Assembly: GCF_001687565.2 (NCBI RefSeq)
Contig: NZ_CP016534.2
Span: 2,918,501 to 2,982,500 of the forward strand
Direction of reading: 5' to 3'
Length of the DNA stretch: 64,000 bases
From: Planococcus antarcticus DSM 14505
Lineage (GTDB): Bacteria; Bacillota; Bacilli; Bacillales_A; Planococcaceae
Numbering within the stretch: position 1 is the stretch's first letter; each line of letters starts with the position of its first letter. A program made the position numbers and the translations under genes. The notes under the pieces were generated by a model, which saw only the letters and a list, made by a program, of their open reading frames with translations, was not told where the DNA came from and searched no databases. Below are positions 1-8,524 of this stretch, in pieces.

Positions 1-69
1 TCCAATTAAAACTTTCTTCACGTAAGTACACACCCTTAACTTTTCTTGGTTTGGCCTGGACTGCAGGCA

Positions 70-1629
70 TTATTTCTTGGCGATGAATTTATTTATGACA
101 GGAATTCGCTGCAATGCGCTTTGGTCCACTGCTTTGGTAACCAGCAGCAGGACAAAATAAATGATGCCACCGACTGCTACTGCTATTCCTACGTATAATA
201 ACGCTGCAAGTCTTGACAACTCTTCGAAATCCATTAGAGTACTCGGCAGCCAGATGACTGCTCCCATGACAAGTGAAGCGAAAATGATGGTGCCAGTCTT
301 TTTCGGAAAAAAGCTGAACCCTGTGTATTGACGAATGGCTATAGCATTTAGCAGGAATAAGATTACATAGATAGCTGCGGTCGAAATAGCCGCGCCTTCC
401 AGGCCATAAAGATTAACCAACACCAGGTTCAAGGCCAATTTGATGAGCACCCCGATGACGATAATCCAGGCACCGAGACGCGCTTTATTGATCCCCTGTA
501 AAACGCCTGTCCCGAGAACTGTCAGCGAAGTGAATAAGGAACTGAACGACACGATGGCAAGCACCGTACTGCCCTGCAAATCTGTGAACAGACCCAGGTT
601 GATCGGCAAGGTCAGAGCGACGAGGCCGACAGCGGCTGGAACGGATAGTAGATAAGTCAGGAAAAAGGTATTGGTAATCAGTTTAGCTGAGCCGATCTTG
701 TCGTTCTGTGCCAATTTCGCTGAAATCGACGGAATCAAAGGCAAAATGACCGAGGTAGCGAAAACTGTAACGATTTGTACGAGCGCCAAGCCTCTGCCAT
801 ATATCCCGTAAAGCGAATTGATGTTTCCAGTGGCTTCGCCATGCATTTTTAAGGCAGTCGGAATGGTGATCGAATCAACCAGATTCAATAAAGCCATCGT
901 AATGGCTCCAATACAAATCGGAAGAGAAATCTTCAAGATGGTTTTGGCGGTTGCTTTGAAATTTGCCATCTTATAGGGCAGTTCTTTAGCCACTTTCACC
1001 GATGAGCGATTGTACAGGATGCGCAAATAAACGAACGAGCCAATCGCCCCGATGATGGAGCCGATCATGATGCCGCCCGCAATTTGCTCATCGCTATAAA
1101 GACGATCTACCATGAAGATAGCTACCAACAGGATCAGCCCGACGCGGATAAATTGCTCGATAACTTGCGAGACAGCAGTTGGTGTCATGTCCTGATGCCC
1201 CTGGAAATAACCGCGATACACCGCCATATATGGTGCCACGAGAAGGGTACAAGAAACGACAATCAAGGCAAGGCGTGTCGTTCCGCCGCCTAGAACCGCG
1301 GCGATTTGATGGGAAAATCCGTAGAGGACAAAGAAGCTTGTGATTCCGAAAATCAGCGCCAGAATACCGGATGTGAAAAAGATATTCTTGACCTGTTGCT
1401 CGTCATCTTTTGAACGGGCTTCCGCAATCAGTTTGGAAATGGCAATGGGAATGCCGGCGACGGACAGTGTCAACGCGACCATATAAACTGGATACACCAG
1501 CGTGAAAATCCCCAGCACTTCATCTCCTGCTATATTTTGAAGTGGAATCCGGAACAGGCTGCCAAGTATTTTAGACAGCAAGGCCGCAATGGATAAAATC
1601 AAGGTACTTTTGATTAACGTGTTTTTCAT
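70..1629 (-). CDS. MOP-superfamily polysaccharide/lipid flippase (MurJ/SpoVB-like)
   Basis: A 519-residue integral membrane protein with about 14 hydrophobic segments along its whole length. The N-terminus, with SKILGSLFRIPLQNIAG near residue 20, is typical of the polysaccharide biosynthesis/SpoVB/YtgP branch of MOP flippases, which move lipid-linked sugar precursors across the membrane. The ATG overlaps the TAA stop of tagA by one base (TAATG), so the two are translationally coupled. With TagA upstream, the substrate is more likely a lipid-linked wall polymer precursor than lipid II, but this is inference. Its sporulation name would be misleading here because neighbouring spo genes are missing. 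Nothing recognisable lies in bases 1-69 downstream of the stop. Confidence 0.85.
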   Translation of the reverse strand: MKNTLIKSTLILSIAALLSKILGSLFRIPLQNIAGDEVLGIFTLVYPVYMVALTLSVAGIPIAISKLIAEARSKDDEQQVKNIFFTSGILALIFGITSFFVLYGFSHQIAAVLGGGTTRLALIVVSCTLLVAPYMAVYRGYFQGHQDMTPTAVSQVIEQFIRVGLILLVAIFMVDRLYSDEQIAGGIMIGSIIGAIGSFVYLRILYNRSSVKVAKELPYKMANFKATAKTILKISLPICIGAITMALLNLVDSITIPTALKMHGEATGNINSLYGIYGRGLALVQIVTVFATSVILPLIPSISAKLAQNDKIGSAKLITNTFFLTYLLSVPAAVGLVALTLPINLGLFTDLQGSTVLAIVSFSSLFTSLTVLGTGVLQGINKARLGAWIIVIGVLIKLALNLVLVNLYGLEGAAISTAAIYVILFLLNAIAIRQYTGFSFFPKKTGTIIFASLVMGAVIWLPSTLMDFEELSRLAALLYVGIAVAVGGIIYFVLLLVTKAVDQSALQRIPVINKFIAKK

Positions 1630-2363
1630 TATTTACGTAGAGCCTTTCGTCCGATCACAGTCGCTGCGAATTTCGGCAACACGAGCATGCGTTTCCACCT
1701 GGAAGGCTGCTTGACCAGCCGGTAGAACCATTCTAGGTTCATCTTCTGCCACATCTCCGGTGCGCGTTTGACCGTTCCGGAAAAAACATCGAAACTGCCT
1801 CCGATGCCAATGAAGATTCCTTTGTCGAACTCCTCGATATGGGCACCGATCCACTGTTCCTGCCTCGGGAAACCGAGCGCTACAAAGACGATATCAGGCG
1901 CTGCGTTCTTGATTTTCTGCGGCAGCAGATGGTCGTGCCAGTCGAAAAAGCCATTATGGCTGCCAGCAATTTTGATACCAGGGTATTCCCTCTTGGCTTT
2001 CGCGACGGTTTGCTGCAGCACTTCTTCAGCTGCTCCGAGGAAAAAAATACTGGAATGATTGTTATGCGCTGATTCAAGCAGGTCGAGCATCAAATCATAA
2101 CCGCTGACGCGTTCGGGCAACGGTTCGCCAACGATTGCGGCAGCTTTTACGATGCCGATGCCGTCTGCTGTTATGTACTGTGCTTTTGCCAGAGTCTGTT
2201 TGTATTGAGAGTCTTCCAGCGAATGCATGACGATTTCAGGATTGGCGGTCACTACGAAAGTTCTTTCCTGTCTTGCAATGTGGTTTTGCAGGGTGTTGAT
2301 AAAATCTTTCTGGTTGGTGTTAACGAACGGCACTCCCAGTATGTGGACGAATTTTGAAGTCAT
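1629..2363 (-). CDS. tagA: TagA/WecG-family N-acetylmannosaminyltransferase
   Basis: 244 residues, the usual size for the WecG/TagA/CpsF glycosyltransferase family. Family motifs are visible: TANPE near residue 40, ADGIGIV near 87, a PRQEQW box near 170, GGSFDVFSG with RAPEMWQ near 190, and LEWFYRLVKQPSRWKR near the C-terminus. TagA adds ManNAc to undecaprenyl-PP-GlcNAc, the second step of wall teichoic acid linkage-unit or related secondary wall polymer synthesis. The ManNAc donor depends on MnaA, encoded at 45.0-46.1 kb. ATG at 2363 is preferred over an upstream TTG (2369) because GAGGAG sits 7 bases before the ATG. It is followed directly by the flippase gene. Confidence 0.88.
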   Translation of the reverse strand: MTSKFVHILGVPFVNTNQKDFINTLQNHIARQERTFVVTANPEIVMHSLEDSQYKQTLAKAQYITADGIGIVKAAAIVGEPLPERVSGYDLMLDLLESAHNNHSSIFFLGAAEEVLQQTVAKAKREYPGIKIAGSHNGFFDWHDHLLPQKIKNAAPDIVFVALGFPRQEQWIGAHIEEFDKGIFIGIGGSFDVFSGTVKRAPEMWQKMNLEWFYRLVKQPSRWKRMLVLPKFAATVIGRKALRK

Positions 2364-2412
2364 GGTCAATCTCCTCTTTAGGGCAAAATATCTTAGGCTA
2401 GTATAACATAAA

Positions 2413-2459
2413 GAAGAACCCTGTGTTCAAGCTATAACCGCTTGAACACAGGGTTCTTC
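2413..2459 (-). terminator. Intrinsic terminator of the SLH glucosaminidase gene
   Basis: Perfect 20-bp inverted repeat (arms 2413-2432 and 2440-2459) with a 7-base loop, just after the 2482-4449 gene on the minus strand and followed by a T-rich stretch (TTTATGTTA). It separates that gene from tagA. Confidence 0.85.
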
Positions 2460-2481
2460 CATTAAGATTGTGTAAATTATA

Positions 2482-4449
2482 TTACTGTGCGAGTGGCAGC
2501 ATTTTGATGTAGTTGCCATGAACGTAAGCCTTCGTATAAGCTTTGTCTTCTGATGCCACTTCATACCAAAGTGCCCCGTTGGATGCTTTGATTTCGTTGT
2601 TGATAATAACCGGTACTCCGGCAGTCCTGACTGTGTAGATAGATGCAAATGACGTGCTTGCATCTCTTCTGAAGTTTAGTAGATCTGTTGTCGTGTAGCC
2701 GAGATCATACTGGTTTAGGTCCTTGTTTCCGAGATGAAGATCTGCACGGAACATGTGTCCTGCGATTTTCTCTCCCCAGAAAGCATCTGAGGCATAGCGG
2801 ACGTTCATGCCGATGCCTTTATTTCCAAGGATCGAGCCGTTGTAATAGCTGCCAGTCGGTGACTGATAACCTTTGTTGATGCGCAAGGCCGCGTCTTCGA
2901 TCGATTCTTTGAACGTATCGTATGAGTATGCTCGGTTATAAGCATCACCATCCACCGCGCCATAACCGAAGAGATTGTGTTTATCCTGTGCAATTTTGCT
3001 GGTTCCCCATCCGCTTTCATGGATGGCATGGGACATCAAGTAAAGAGCGTTGATCTTATGGGTCTTTTCCATTTCTTTAAAGAATTTTCCAGCGCCAACA
3101 AGCGGGCTGACTGTCCACTTTTCACCATTTAACGTCTTGTTATAGTAGGGGAATTTATCCTGCAAGTATTTGTCCAGTTCTGTAGCCGTGTAGCTGGTTG
3201 CAGAATGAAGTGGCAACATATTGAAATACTGATGGCTGTCAGCTACTTGTGCGCCGGATTCATTCGTAAACGTTGCACCGTCCCAGCTATAGTATTTCAT
3301 GCCGCTGACAAATTCCTTCGGCGCTTTGCCGATGAGACCAGTCGATGCGTAGCTGCCAGTCGCGTGGTTGAAGATTTTATGGGCCATATTGCTGCCGGAT
3401 ACTTCGTAATACGACTGCCCTTTTTGCATTGCTTCCGGGACTAAGCGGACCACCTTAGAACTGACATAACCTGCTTTTCCAGCCAATTCCACTTTAACGG
3501 TTGTCGCTGTGGCATCCAGGAATTTCAGTTCGGTGTTAGCCGGAACATAGGGCCGGAATGTGCTGTTGCCCGCTTTCAGGCTTTCTGTCGGATAAATTTC
3601 TGTAAATGCATTGGTCGTGACGACCCCTTGCTTCATCCAAAGAATCTGATTGCTGCGCTCGACTGCCTGAGTTTTTGAATTCTTTTGTGCATATTGTTTC
3701 GCTTGGGCGAATGTATCGAAATGCTTCACGATGGTCGTCTTTTCTGCAGTGACTGCTGATGCCTGAAATTCTAGGTTTTGAGGAGGGAATACTTCATCTC
3801 TTGCTCTCAGCATGACTAAAGCCACCATCCATCTTTTAGAGCTGTCTTTCGGTTTAAAAGTGTTGTCATCATTGCCGGTAAGAATTCCTAAATGAGAAAG
3901 GATACGAACGTCGTCTTTGTGTTCGTTTCTAATAGTAGAAGCATCTGTAAAGTTCAATGATTTTGTTTCTAGTACATTAATGACGATGCCTTTTGCTTTT
4001 AAGGCACGAGATACCATTGTCGACATTTGTTCACGGTTAATCAGCTCGTTCGGCTTGAACGTGTTGTCCGGATAGCCTTTAATGATTCCGGCCTCTACTG
4101 CTTCAGTAATTGGCGTATAAAACCACGGTCCAGGCTGTACATCTTTAAAGTCCGCAGATGTTGCAGTTGCTGTGCTCAAAAATCCAGCATTTTCAACGGC
4201 AGCACTGTTAGCAGGTGTTCCAAGTTCGAATGATTGTAGGACCATTTTCGCGAACTCAGCACGCGTCACTTCTTTATCAGGGCGGATTGTGCCATCTTTA
4301 TAACCGTCGATGACTCCCAGCTCCATCAATTCTCTTATTTCCTTTTCATATGCATGACCTGCCAAATCATCCGCTGCTTTTGCAGTCTCTTGTGTAAAAG
4401 CCGATAGTGCTACAAGTATCACCATAAATCCTAATAGTAACTTTTTCAT
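2482..4449 (-). CDS. Secreted SLH-domain N-acetylglucosaminidase (GH73-type autolysin)
   Basis: 655 residues. An N-terminal signal peptide (MKKLLLGFMVILVALSAF) is followed by three SLH repeats (about residues 30-75, 98-150 and 165-220) that should anchor the protein to the secondary wall polymer. A linker region and an SH3-like stretch (about 300-345) follow, then a glucosaminidase domain (about 460-560) containing SHAIHESGWGTSKIA, with the Glu of HES the likely acid, and NLFGYGA. The C-terminus (about 595-655) looks like another SH3-type wall-binding module. The enzyme should cleave the glycan backbone of peptidoglycan. AAAGGGGG lies upstream of the ATG. It is divergent from the SLH amidase and ends at a very strong terminator. 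Confidence 0.88.
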   Translation of the reverse strand: MKKLLLGFMVILVALSAFTQETAKAADDLAGHAYEKEIRELMELGVIDGYKDGTIRPDKEVTRAEFAKMVLQSFELGTPANSAAVENAGFLSTATATSADFKDVQPGPWFYTPITEAVEAGIIKGYPDNTFKPNELINREQMSTMVSRALKAKGIVINVLETKSLNFTDASTIRNEHKDDVRILSHLGILTGNDDNTFKPKDSSKRWMVALVMLRARDEVFPPQNLEFQASAVTAEKTTIVKHFDTFAQAKQYAQKNSKTQAVERSNQILWMKQGVVTTNAFTEIYPTESLKAGNSTFRPYVPANTELKFLDATATTVKVELAGKAGYVSSKVVRLVPEAMQKGQSYYEVSGSNMAHKIFNHATGSYASTGLIGKAPKEFVSGMKYYSWDGATFTNESGAQVADSHQYFNMLPLHSATSYTATELDKYLQDKFPYYNKTLNGEKWTVSPLVGAGKFFKEMEKTHKINALYLMSHAIHESGWGTSKIAQDKHNLFGYGAVDGDAYNRAYSYDTFKESIEDAALRINKGYQSPTGSYYNGSILGNKGIGMNVRYASDAFWGEKIAGHMFRADLHLGNKDLNQYDLGYTTTDLLNFRRDASTSFASIYTVRTAGVPVIINNEIKASNGALWYEVASEDKAYTKAYVHGNYIKMLPLAQ

Positions 4450-4878
4450 CTTTTAATAAATCCCCCTTTTGGTAATAAAACCAATTTCTTACTATTCAAT
4501 AATCCAGCAACATAAAGCCGTGCTCTGTTACCTCTACAATAAATCATTTGATACAGGCAAACTATACTTCTTATTATCTATATTTAACCATTTTTACATG
4601 GATAAATAATTATATAACAGAGACAAGTGTACCACTAAACCCTATATATTAGTAAAGACATATTTTTATCATGCTCGCTTTTTTTCCTAATGCATTAGAT
4701 TAGTCTGTTATTTTTATTAAAAAAATAGGCACAAAGAATTAGTGTAAAATTACCTTGATAAAAATAAAACTTTTAAACCATACTTTTTTCTTATTTATTA
4801 AAAAAAGACATTATTTTGAATAAATATCTGCTAATATCACTATCAGATAGAAATTACTTAGGAGGAAATGACGAATCC
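4450..4878. other. AT-rich divergent intergenic region between two SLH wall hydrolase genes
   Basis: About 430 bases, very AT-rich, with no plausible gene. It must hold the promoters of both flanking genes. One weak plus-strand candidate is TTGATA (4755-4760), an 18-base spacer, then CATACT (4779-4784). No convincing WalR box was found here. Confidence 0.5.
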
Positions 4879-6270
4879 ATGAAAAACGTATTATCGAAAA
4901 TCACCCTATTTCTAGTTGCTGCTGTTTTTGTGATCTCAAGCTTAGGCGTACAACCTGTTTCTGCTGCAAGTAATCCATTCAAGGATGTCTCATCATCAGA
5001 TGAAGAAATTTTGTATTTATGGAACAAAGGATTGATCAACGGCGTCAGCAAAACTGCTTACGGATCAGAACAGGCGGTTACCCGCGAGCAAGCTGCTACA
5101 TTAATCGGCCGTGCACGCAATGTGAACGGCACTCCCCGTAAAACTAAGTTTGCGGATGTAGATCCAAGCCGTTATAGCTCAGGCTACATCCAATCAGCTG
5201 TTGAAAAAGGATATATCACCGGAAATTCAGATGGAACTTTTCGACCATACGATACAATGACACGCGGAGAAATGGCTTTCCTGTTGAGCCGTGCATTTAA
5301 CTACACTCATACCGGAGATGTCTTTTTTTCAGACCTCAAAGCTGATTCCCATCCAGCAAGCTTATACACTGCAGTCAATAAAATTGCTACAGCCGGTGTT
5401 TCGAACGGCACTGGTACTGGCACTTATTCACCAAACAATAAATTGATCCGCGAAGAATTCGCCATTTTCCTAGCACGCGCACTCAGCTCTACCTTCAAAG
5501 TAAGCTACAAGAATGTAACGATCGACAACTTGAACGTTACCGTCAATAGCCTAAATGTCCGTACCGGACCAAGCACAGGCTATAGAGCAATCGGTAAACT
5601 GAACACGGGTGCCGCATTTCAGGTCTTTGGCTATAACGGTTCATGGGCCTACGGCAAAAGCGGTAATACCACTGGCTATGTCAGCTCTACCTTTTTAGGA
5701 AAAGCCGCTCCTGCAACTGCTAATAATCGTTTTATCACACTTGACCCTGGCCACGGAGCCCAGGATCCTGGTGCAGTCGCCAATGGATTACGTGAGAAAG
5801 ACATTAACCTTGACGTTTCAAAACGTGTCGAAGCAAAATTGAAAGCAAAAGGCATTAAAGTTTATATGACACGAACGACAGATGTGTTCCACTCATTGGA
5901 TGCCCGCGTCGATAAAGGAGTCGCCAGCGGCTCTAACGCATTCCTAAGCATCCATACAAATGCAGCATCTGCTGCTGCAAGCGGCTCTGAAACATTCTAT
6001 TCCGCTTCAGTTGGCAATGACAGCAAGCAATTGGCCACATTCATTCAAAATCGTCTTTACAAAGCGATGGACCATCCAAATCGCGGAGTCAAAAACTACG
6101 GTTTTCAGGTTATCCGCACCAACCCACTTCCAGCCGCTTTGGTAGAATTAGGATTTGTCACCAACAAGTACGATGCTGCCAAATTAGCATCCGGCACTTA
6201 CAAAGATCGCGCTGCTACAGCCATTGCTGAAGGAATCGAAGATTATTACAATTGGAAAGCAAAAAATTAA
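4879..6270 (+). CDS. Secreted SLH-domain N-acetylmuramoyl-L-alanine amidase
   Basis: 463 residues from the ATG at 4879, chosen because GGAGGAAATG lies just upstream (4861-4870); an in-frame TTG at 4816 has no ribosome site. Order of domains: signal peptide ending near PVSAAS (about residue 30), three SLH repeats (about 33-80, 92-145 and 150-205), a bacterial SH3 module (about 215-280, NVRTGPSTGYRAIGKL), then an Amidase_3 catalytic domain (about 285-460). Zinc and catalytic residues are visible: His in DPGHG, Glu in LREKDIN, His in SIHTNA, Glu in VELGFVTN. It should cut the MurNAc-L-Ala bond of peptidoglycan at the cell surface. It is followed by a terminator and then the SLH protease. Confidence 0.93.
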   Translation: MKNVLSKITLFLVAAVFVISSLGVQPVSAASNPFKDVSSSDEEILYLWNKGLINGVSKTAYGSEQAVTREQAATLIGRARNVNGTPRKTKFADVDPSRYSSGYIQSAVEKGYITGNSDGTFRPYDTMTRGEMAFLLSRAFNYTHTGDVFFSDLKADSHPASLYTAVNKIATAGVSNGTGTGTYSPNNKLIREEFAIFLARALSSTFKVSYKNVTIDNLNVTVNSLNVRTGPSTGYRAIGKLNTGAAFQVFGYNGSWAYGKSGNTTGYVSSTFLGKAAPATANNRFITLDPGHGAQDPGAVANGLREKDINLDVSKRVEAKLKAKGIKVYMTRTTDVFHSLDARVDKGVASGSNAFLSIHTNAASAAASGSETFYSASVGNDSKQLATFIQNRLYKAMDHPNRGVKNYGFQVIRTNPLPAALVELGFVTNKYDAAKLASGTYKDRAATAIAEGIEDYYNWKAKN

Positions 6271-6277
6271 TTTCACA

Positions 6278-6302
6278 AACGGACTTTTTAGTCCGTTTTT
6301 TT
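6278..6302 (+). terminator. Intrinsic terminator of the SLH amidase gene
   Basis: 8-bp stem AACGGACT/AGTCCGTT with a 4-base loop followed by a run of T, eight bases after the stop codon. Confidence 0.85.
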
Positions 6303-6306
6303 GTTG

Positions 6307-6312
6307 TATAAT
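6307..6312 (+). promoter_or_regulatory. Probable -10 element of the SLH protease gene
   Basis: Consensus TATAAT directly after the amidase terminator and 34 bases before the TTG start. The expected -35 position overlaps the terminator hairpin and is not a good match, so the promoter is only tentative. Confidence 0.4.
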
Positions 6313-6346
6313 ACAGGGAAGTTTAAAGCTTCCGGGAGGGATTCTA

Positions 6347-7996
6347 TTGAAAAAATTATCAGTTTTAGCAATCTCTATACTACTTTTTAGTGGATGGTCC
6401 AGCAGCGATGCCTCCGCTGAAGCCGGCGACGCTCTAGATCGTGTGATTATTTCATTTAAAGAAGAGATCGACTATAAGCTTCTAAAAGAAATGGGCGCCG
6501 ACATTCACGAGGAGTTTGACGCCATTTCTGCGGTATCGGTCACTTTACCAGACGAAACTACGATCCAAGCTGCCAGTCATGACTCTTCTATTGAATACAT
6601 AGAAGAGAACTCAGTCGTCCGAGCCGCCGCACAAACCACCACTTGGGGCTACCGGACGATTAAAGCGAATACGGCAACAAGCCTTGGCTACACCGGTAAA
6701 GGTGTGAAAATCGCTATCATCGATTCGGGCATCAATTCCAAGCATCCCGATTTGAAAGTTGCAGGCGGCGTCTCCAAGGTCGCAAATTCAAGTGCCTTTA
6801 CAGACGGCAATGGCCACGGCACCCATGTCGCCGGAGTCATCGGCGCGCAAAACAATTCAATCGGCATAGTCGGGGTAGCGCCGGATTCCCAGCTTTACTC
6901 CGTCAAGGTTTTGTCTGCTAACGGAATCGGCACCCTAGAAGGCGTAGTTGCGGGCATTCAATGGGCCATTGACCAAAAAGTGGACATCATCAATATGAGC
7001 TTAACTACCGTCAATAACGATCAAACTTTGCGCGATATCACAAAAAAAGCTTATGAAGCCGGCATCCTTATTGTTGCTGCTTCCGGAAATGAACGCGAAA
7101 GCGGTTTATACAGCGATGTTCTTTACCCGGCACGCTTTCCTTCCGTCATTGCCGTCGGATCGGTTTCACAACTCAACAAACTGTCTTACTTCTCGAATTA
7201 CGGAGCTTCACAGGAACTAGTGGCACCTGGTGAAAACATCTTGAGCAGTTTCGTCGATTCTTTATCCACTTCACAAGACGATTACGCTATTTCTGAAGGA
7301 ACATCTGTTGCCTCTCCTTTTGCAGCTGGAACTTTTGCGCAATATATGGAAGCTTATCCGCATCTCTCAAACAAACAATTGCGAGAAACCGTTAAACGCG
7401 CAGCAACGGACCTTGGTGCAAAAGGCCGCGACAATCAGTATGGCAATGGGTTGATTAAATCCCTGCAGACTAAAGCCGCCTTGTTCCCTGATTTAAAAAA
7501 TGATTTCTGGTACTCAGAACCGATCAAAAATATTTTTGATCGCCAGATTATCACCGGGTTGCCGGATGGCACTTACCGTCCAAACGCTACCATTACACGG
7601 GCCGAAGCCGTGACAATGCTAGGACGTGCTTTAAAACTCGATAAGACAAATAAAAACCACAAGTTCAGCGACGTTTCAAAAGACTCTTTCGCAGCCGGCT
7701 ATATCAATAGTGCATACGACCTTGGCTATATCCAAGGTGTTAGCGCCACTAAGTTCCGACCGAATGATCCAATCAAACGGGGCGATATGGCACTTATCCT
7801 TCAAGCCGCGTACAAGCTCAAGAGTACACAGCAAGCCAACTTCAAGGATGTACCAAAGTCTATGTACTATTACGACGCCATCCAAGCAGCTTTTTCGAAC
7901 AATGCCGTCACAGGTTATAATGACAATACTTTCCGGCCTCAAAATCCCATCACTCGTGCAGAGAATGCTCAGTTTCTGAGTAAACTAGTGAAATAA
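6347..7996 (+). CDS. Secreted subtilisin-like serine protease with C-terminal SLH domains
   Basis: 549 residues from a TTG at 6347, chosen because GGGAGGG (6334-6340) precedes it and a signal peptide (KKLSVLAISILLFSGWSSS) follows at once. An I9-type propeptide region (about residues 30-90) precedes the S8 peptidase domain (about 100-360). The catalytic triad is Asp126 (IIDSG), His157 (GHGTHVAG) and Ser320 (EGTSVASP), with oxyanion Asn248 (ASGNE). The usual GTSMASPHVAG reads GTSVASPFAAG, a mild deviation. Three SLH repeats occupy about 383-549, so the protease is anchored by its C-terminus, unlike the two neighbours with N-terminal SLH. It may process surface proteins or feed on external protein; the target is unknown. 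Confidence 0.92.
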   Translation: MKKLSVLAISILLFSGWSSSDASAEAGDALDRVIISFKEEIDYKLLKEMGADIHEEFDAISAVSVTLPDETTIQAASHDSSIEYIEENSVVRAAAQTTTWGYRTIKANTATSLGYTGKGVKIAIIDSGINSKHPDLKVAGGVSKVANSSAFTDGNGHGTHVAGVIGAQNNSIGIVGVAPDSQLYSVKVLSANGIGTLEGVVAGIQWAIDQKVDIINMSLTTVNNDQTLRDITKKAYEAGILIVAASGNERESGLYSDVLYPARFPSVIAVGSVSQLNKLSYFSNYGASQELVAPGENILSSFVDSLSTSQDDYAISEGTSVASPFAAGTFAQYMEAYPHLSNKQLRETVKRAATDLGAKGRDNQYGNGLIKSLQTKAALFPDLKNDFWYSEPIKNIFDRQIITGLPDGTYRPNATITRAEAVTMLGRALKLDKTNKNHKFSDVSKDSFAAGYINSAYDLGYIQGVSATKFRPNDPIKRGDMALILQAAYKLKSTQQANFKDVPKSMYYYDAIQAAFSNNAVTGYNDNTFRPQNPITRAENAQFLSKLVK

Positions 7997-7999
7997 GCA

Positions 8000-8044
8000 A
8001 AAGCCTGAAAAAAACCGATTTCCCGGTTCTTCTCAGGCTTTTTG
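8000..8044 (+). terminator. Intrinsic terminator of the SLH protease gene
   Basis: Arms AAAGCCTGA and TCAGGCTTT with an inner AACCG/CGGTT pairing, followed by a T run, immediately after the stop codon. Confidence 0.85.
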
Positions 8045-8451
8045 TTTTACTCAATTTTTTTACTAAACATCGCACGATGCTTTCGAGCCTTTTCTTCAAC
8101 TTCTGTTCTCATACGTGAGTTTTTTAACGCGGCTATGTGAACCTTTTCGTGCTCTACATGACTTTTCGTGCTTTCTCTATATGTTAAATTTTAGAATCAT
8201 CCTTTTAGACACCCCTTCGGCTGCTTTAGTCCAAGCTCCTACTATGAGTCCAGAAGACCACTCGTCTCATCACTTCGTCTTACCTCTGGACGCACCTGTG
8301 TTATAAAACTTGCTATACAACTAGGAATTATCTATTTCCCTACTAATTAACGGGAGAATATAAAGCAAAACAACGAAATTAATCTAGGCAAGCACAGCGT
8401 TTTTCCTGAATATCGACCGGTGGAAATCATCAGTTCACACCTATAATAAAA
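8045..8451. other. Gene-free region with degenerate dispersed repeat
   Basis: About 400 bases between the convergent ends of the SLH protease and the SLH NlpC/P60 gene. No supported gene. It contains short repeated units of the type CTACATGACTTTTCGTGC (8152-8177) that recur at 14 kb and 25.9 kb. Confidence 0.55.
8118..8190 (+). repeat. Dispersed intergenic repeat, family A (copy 1)
   Basis: Contains ATGTGAACCTTTTCGTGCTC followed by TACATGACTTTTCGTGC, two near-copies in tandem. The same CTACATGAA-TTTT-TTCGTGC pattern is found around 13.95-14.09 kb (plus) and 25.87-25.95 kb (minus). Confidence 0.5.
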
Positions 8452-8491
8452 AAAATACAAGTCAGCTTGGTAAACCGAGCTGACCTGTATT
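8452..8491 (-). terminator. Intrinsic terminator of the SLH NlpC/P60 gene
   Basis: On the minus strand the arms AATACAGGTCAGCTCGG and CCAAGCTGACTTGTATT pair with one mismatch and a short loop, followed by a run of eight T. Confidence 0.87.
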
Positions 8492-8524
8492 ATGAGCGAC
8501 TTCTAGATAGAGATGACCGTTGTG

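Noticed and set aside
4590-4625. Possible WalR box between the two SLH hydrolase genes (TGTTAT-N5-TATTTA on the minus strand)
   Set aside because: The second half-site matches only four of six positions; not better than expected in AT-rich DNA.
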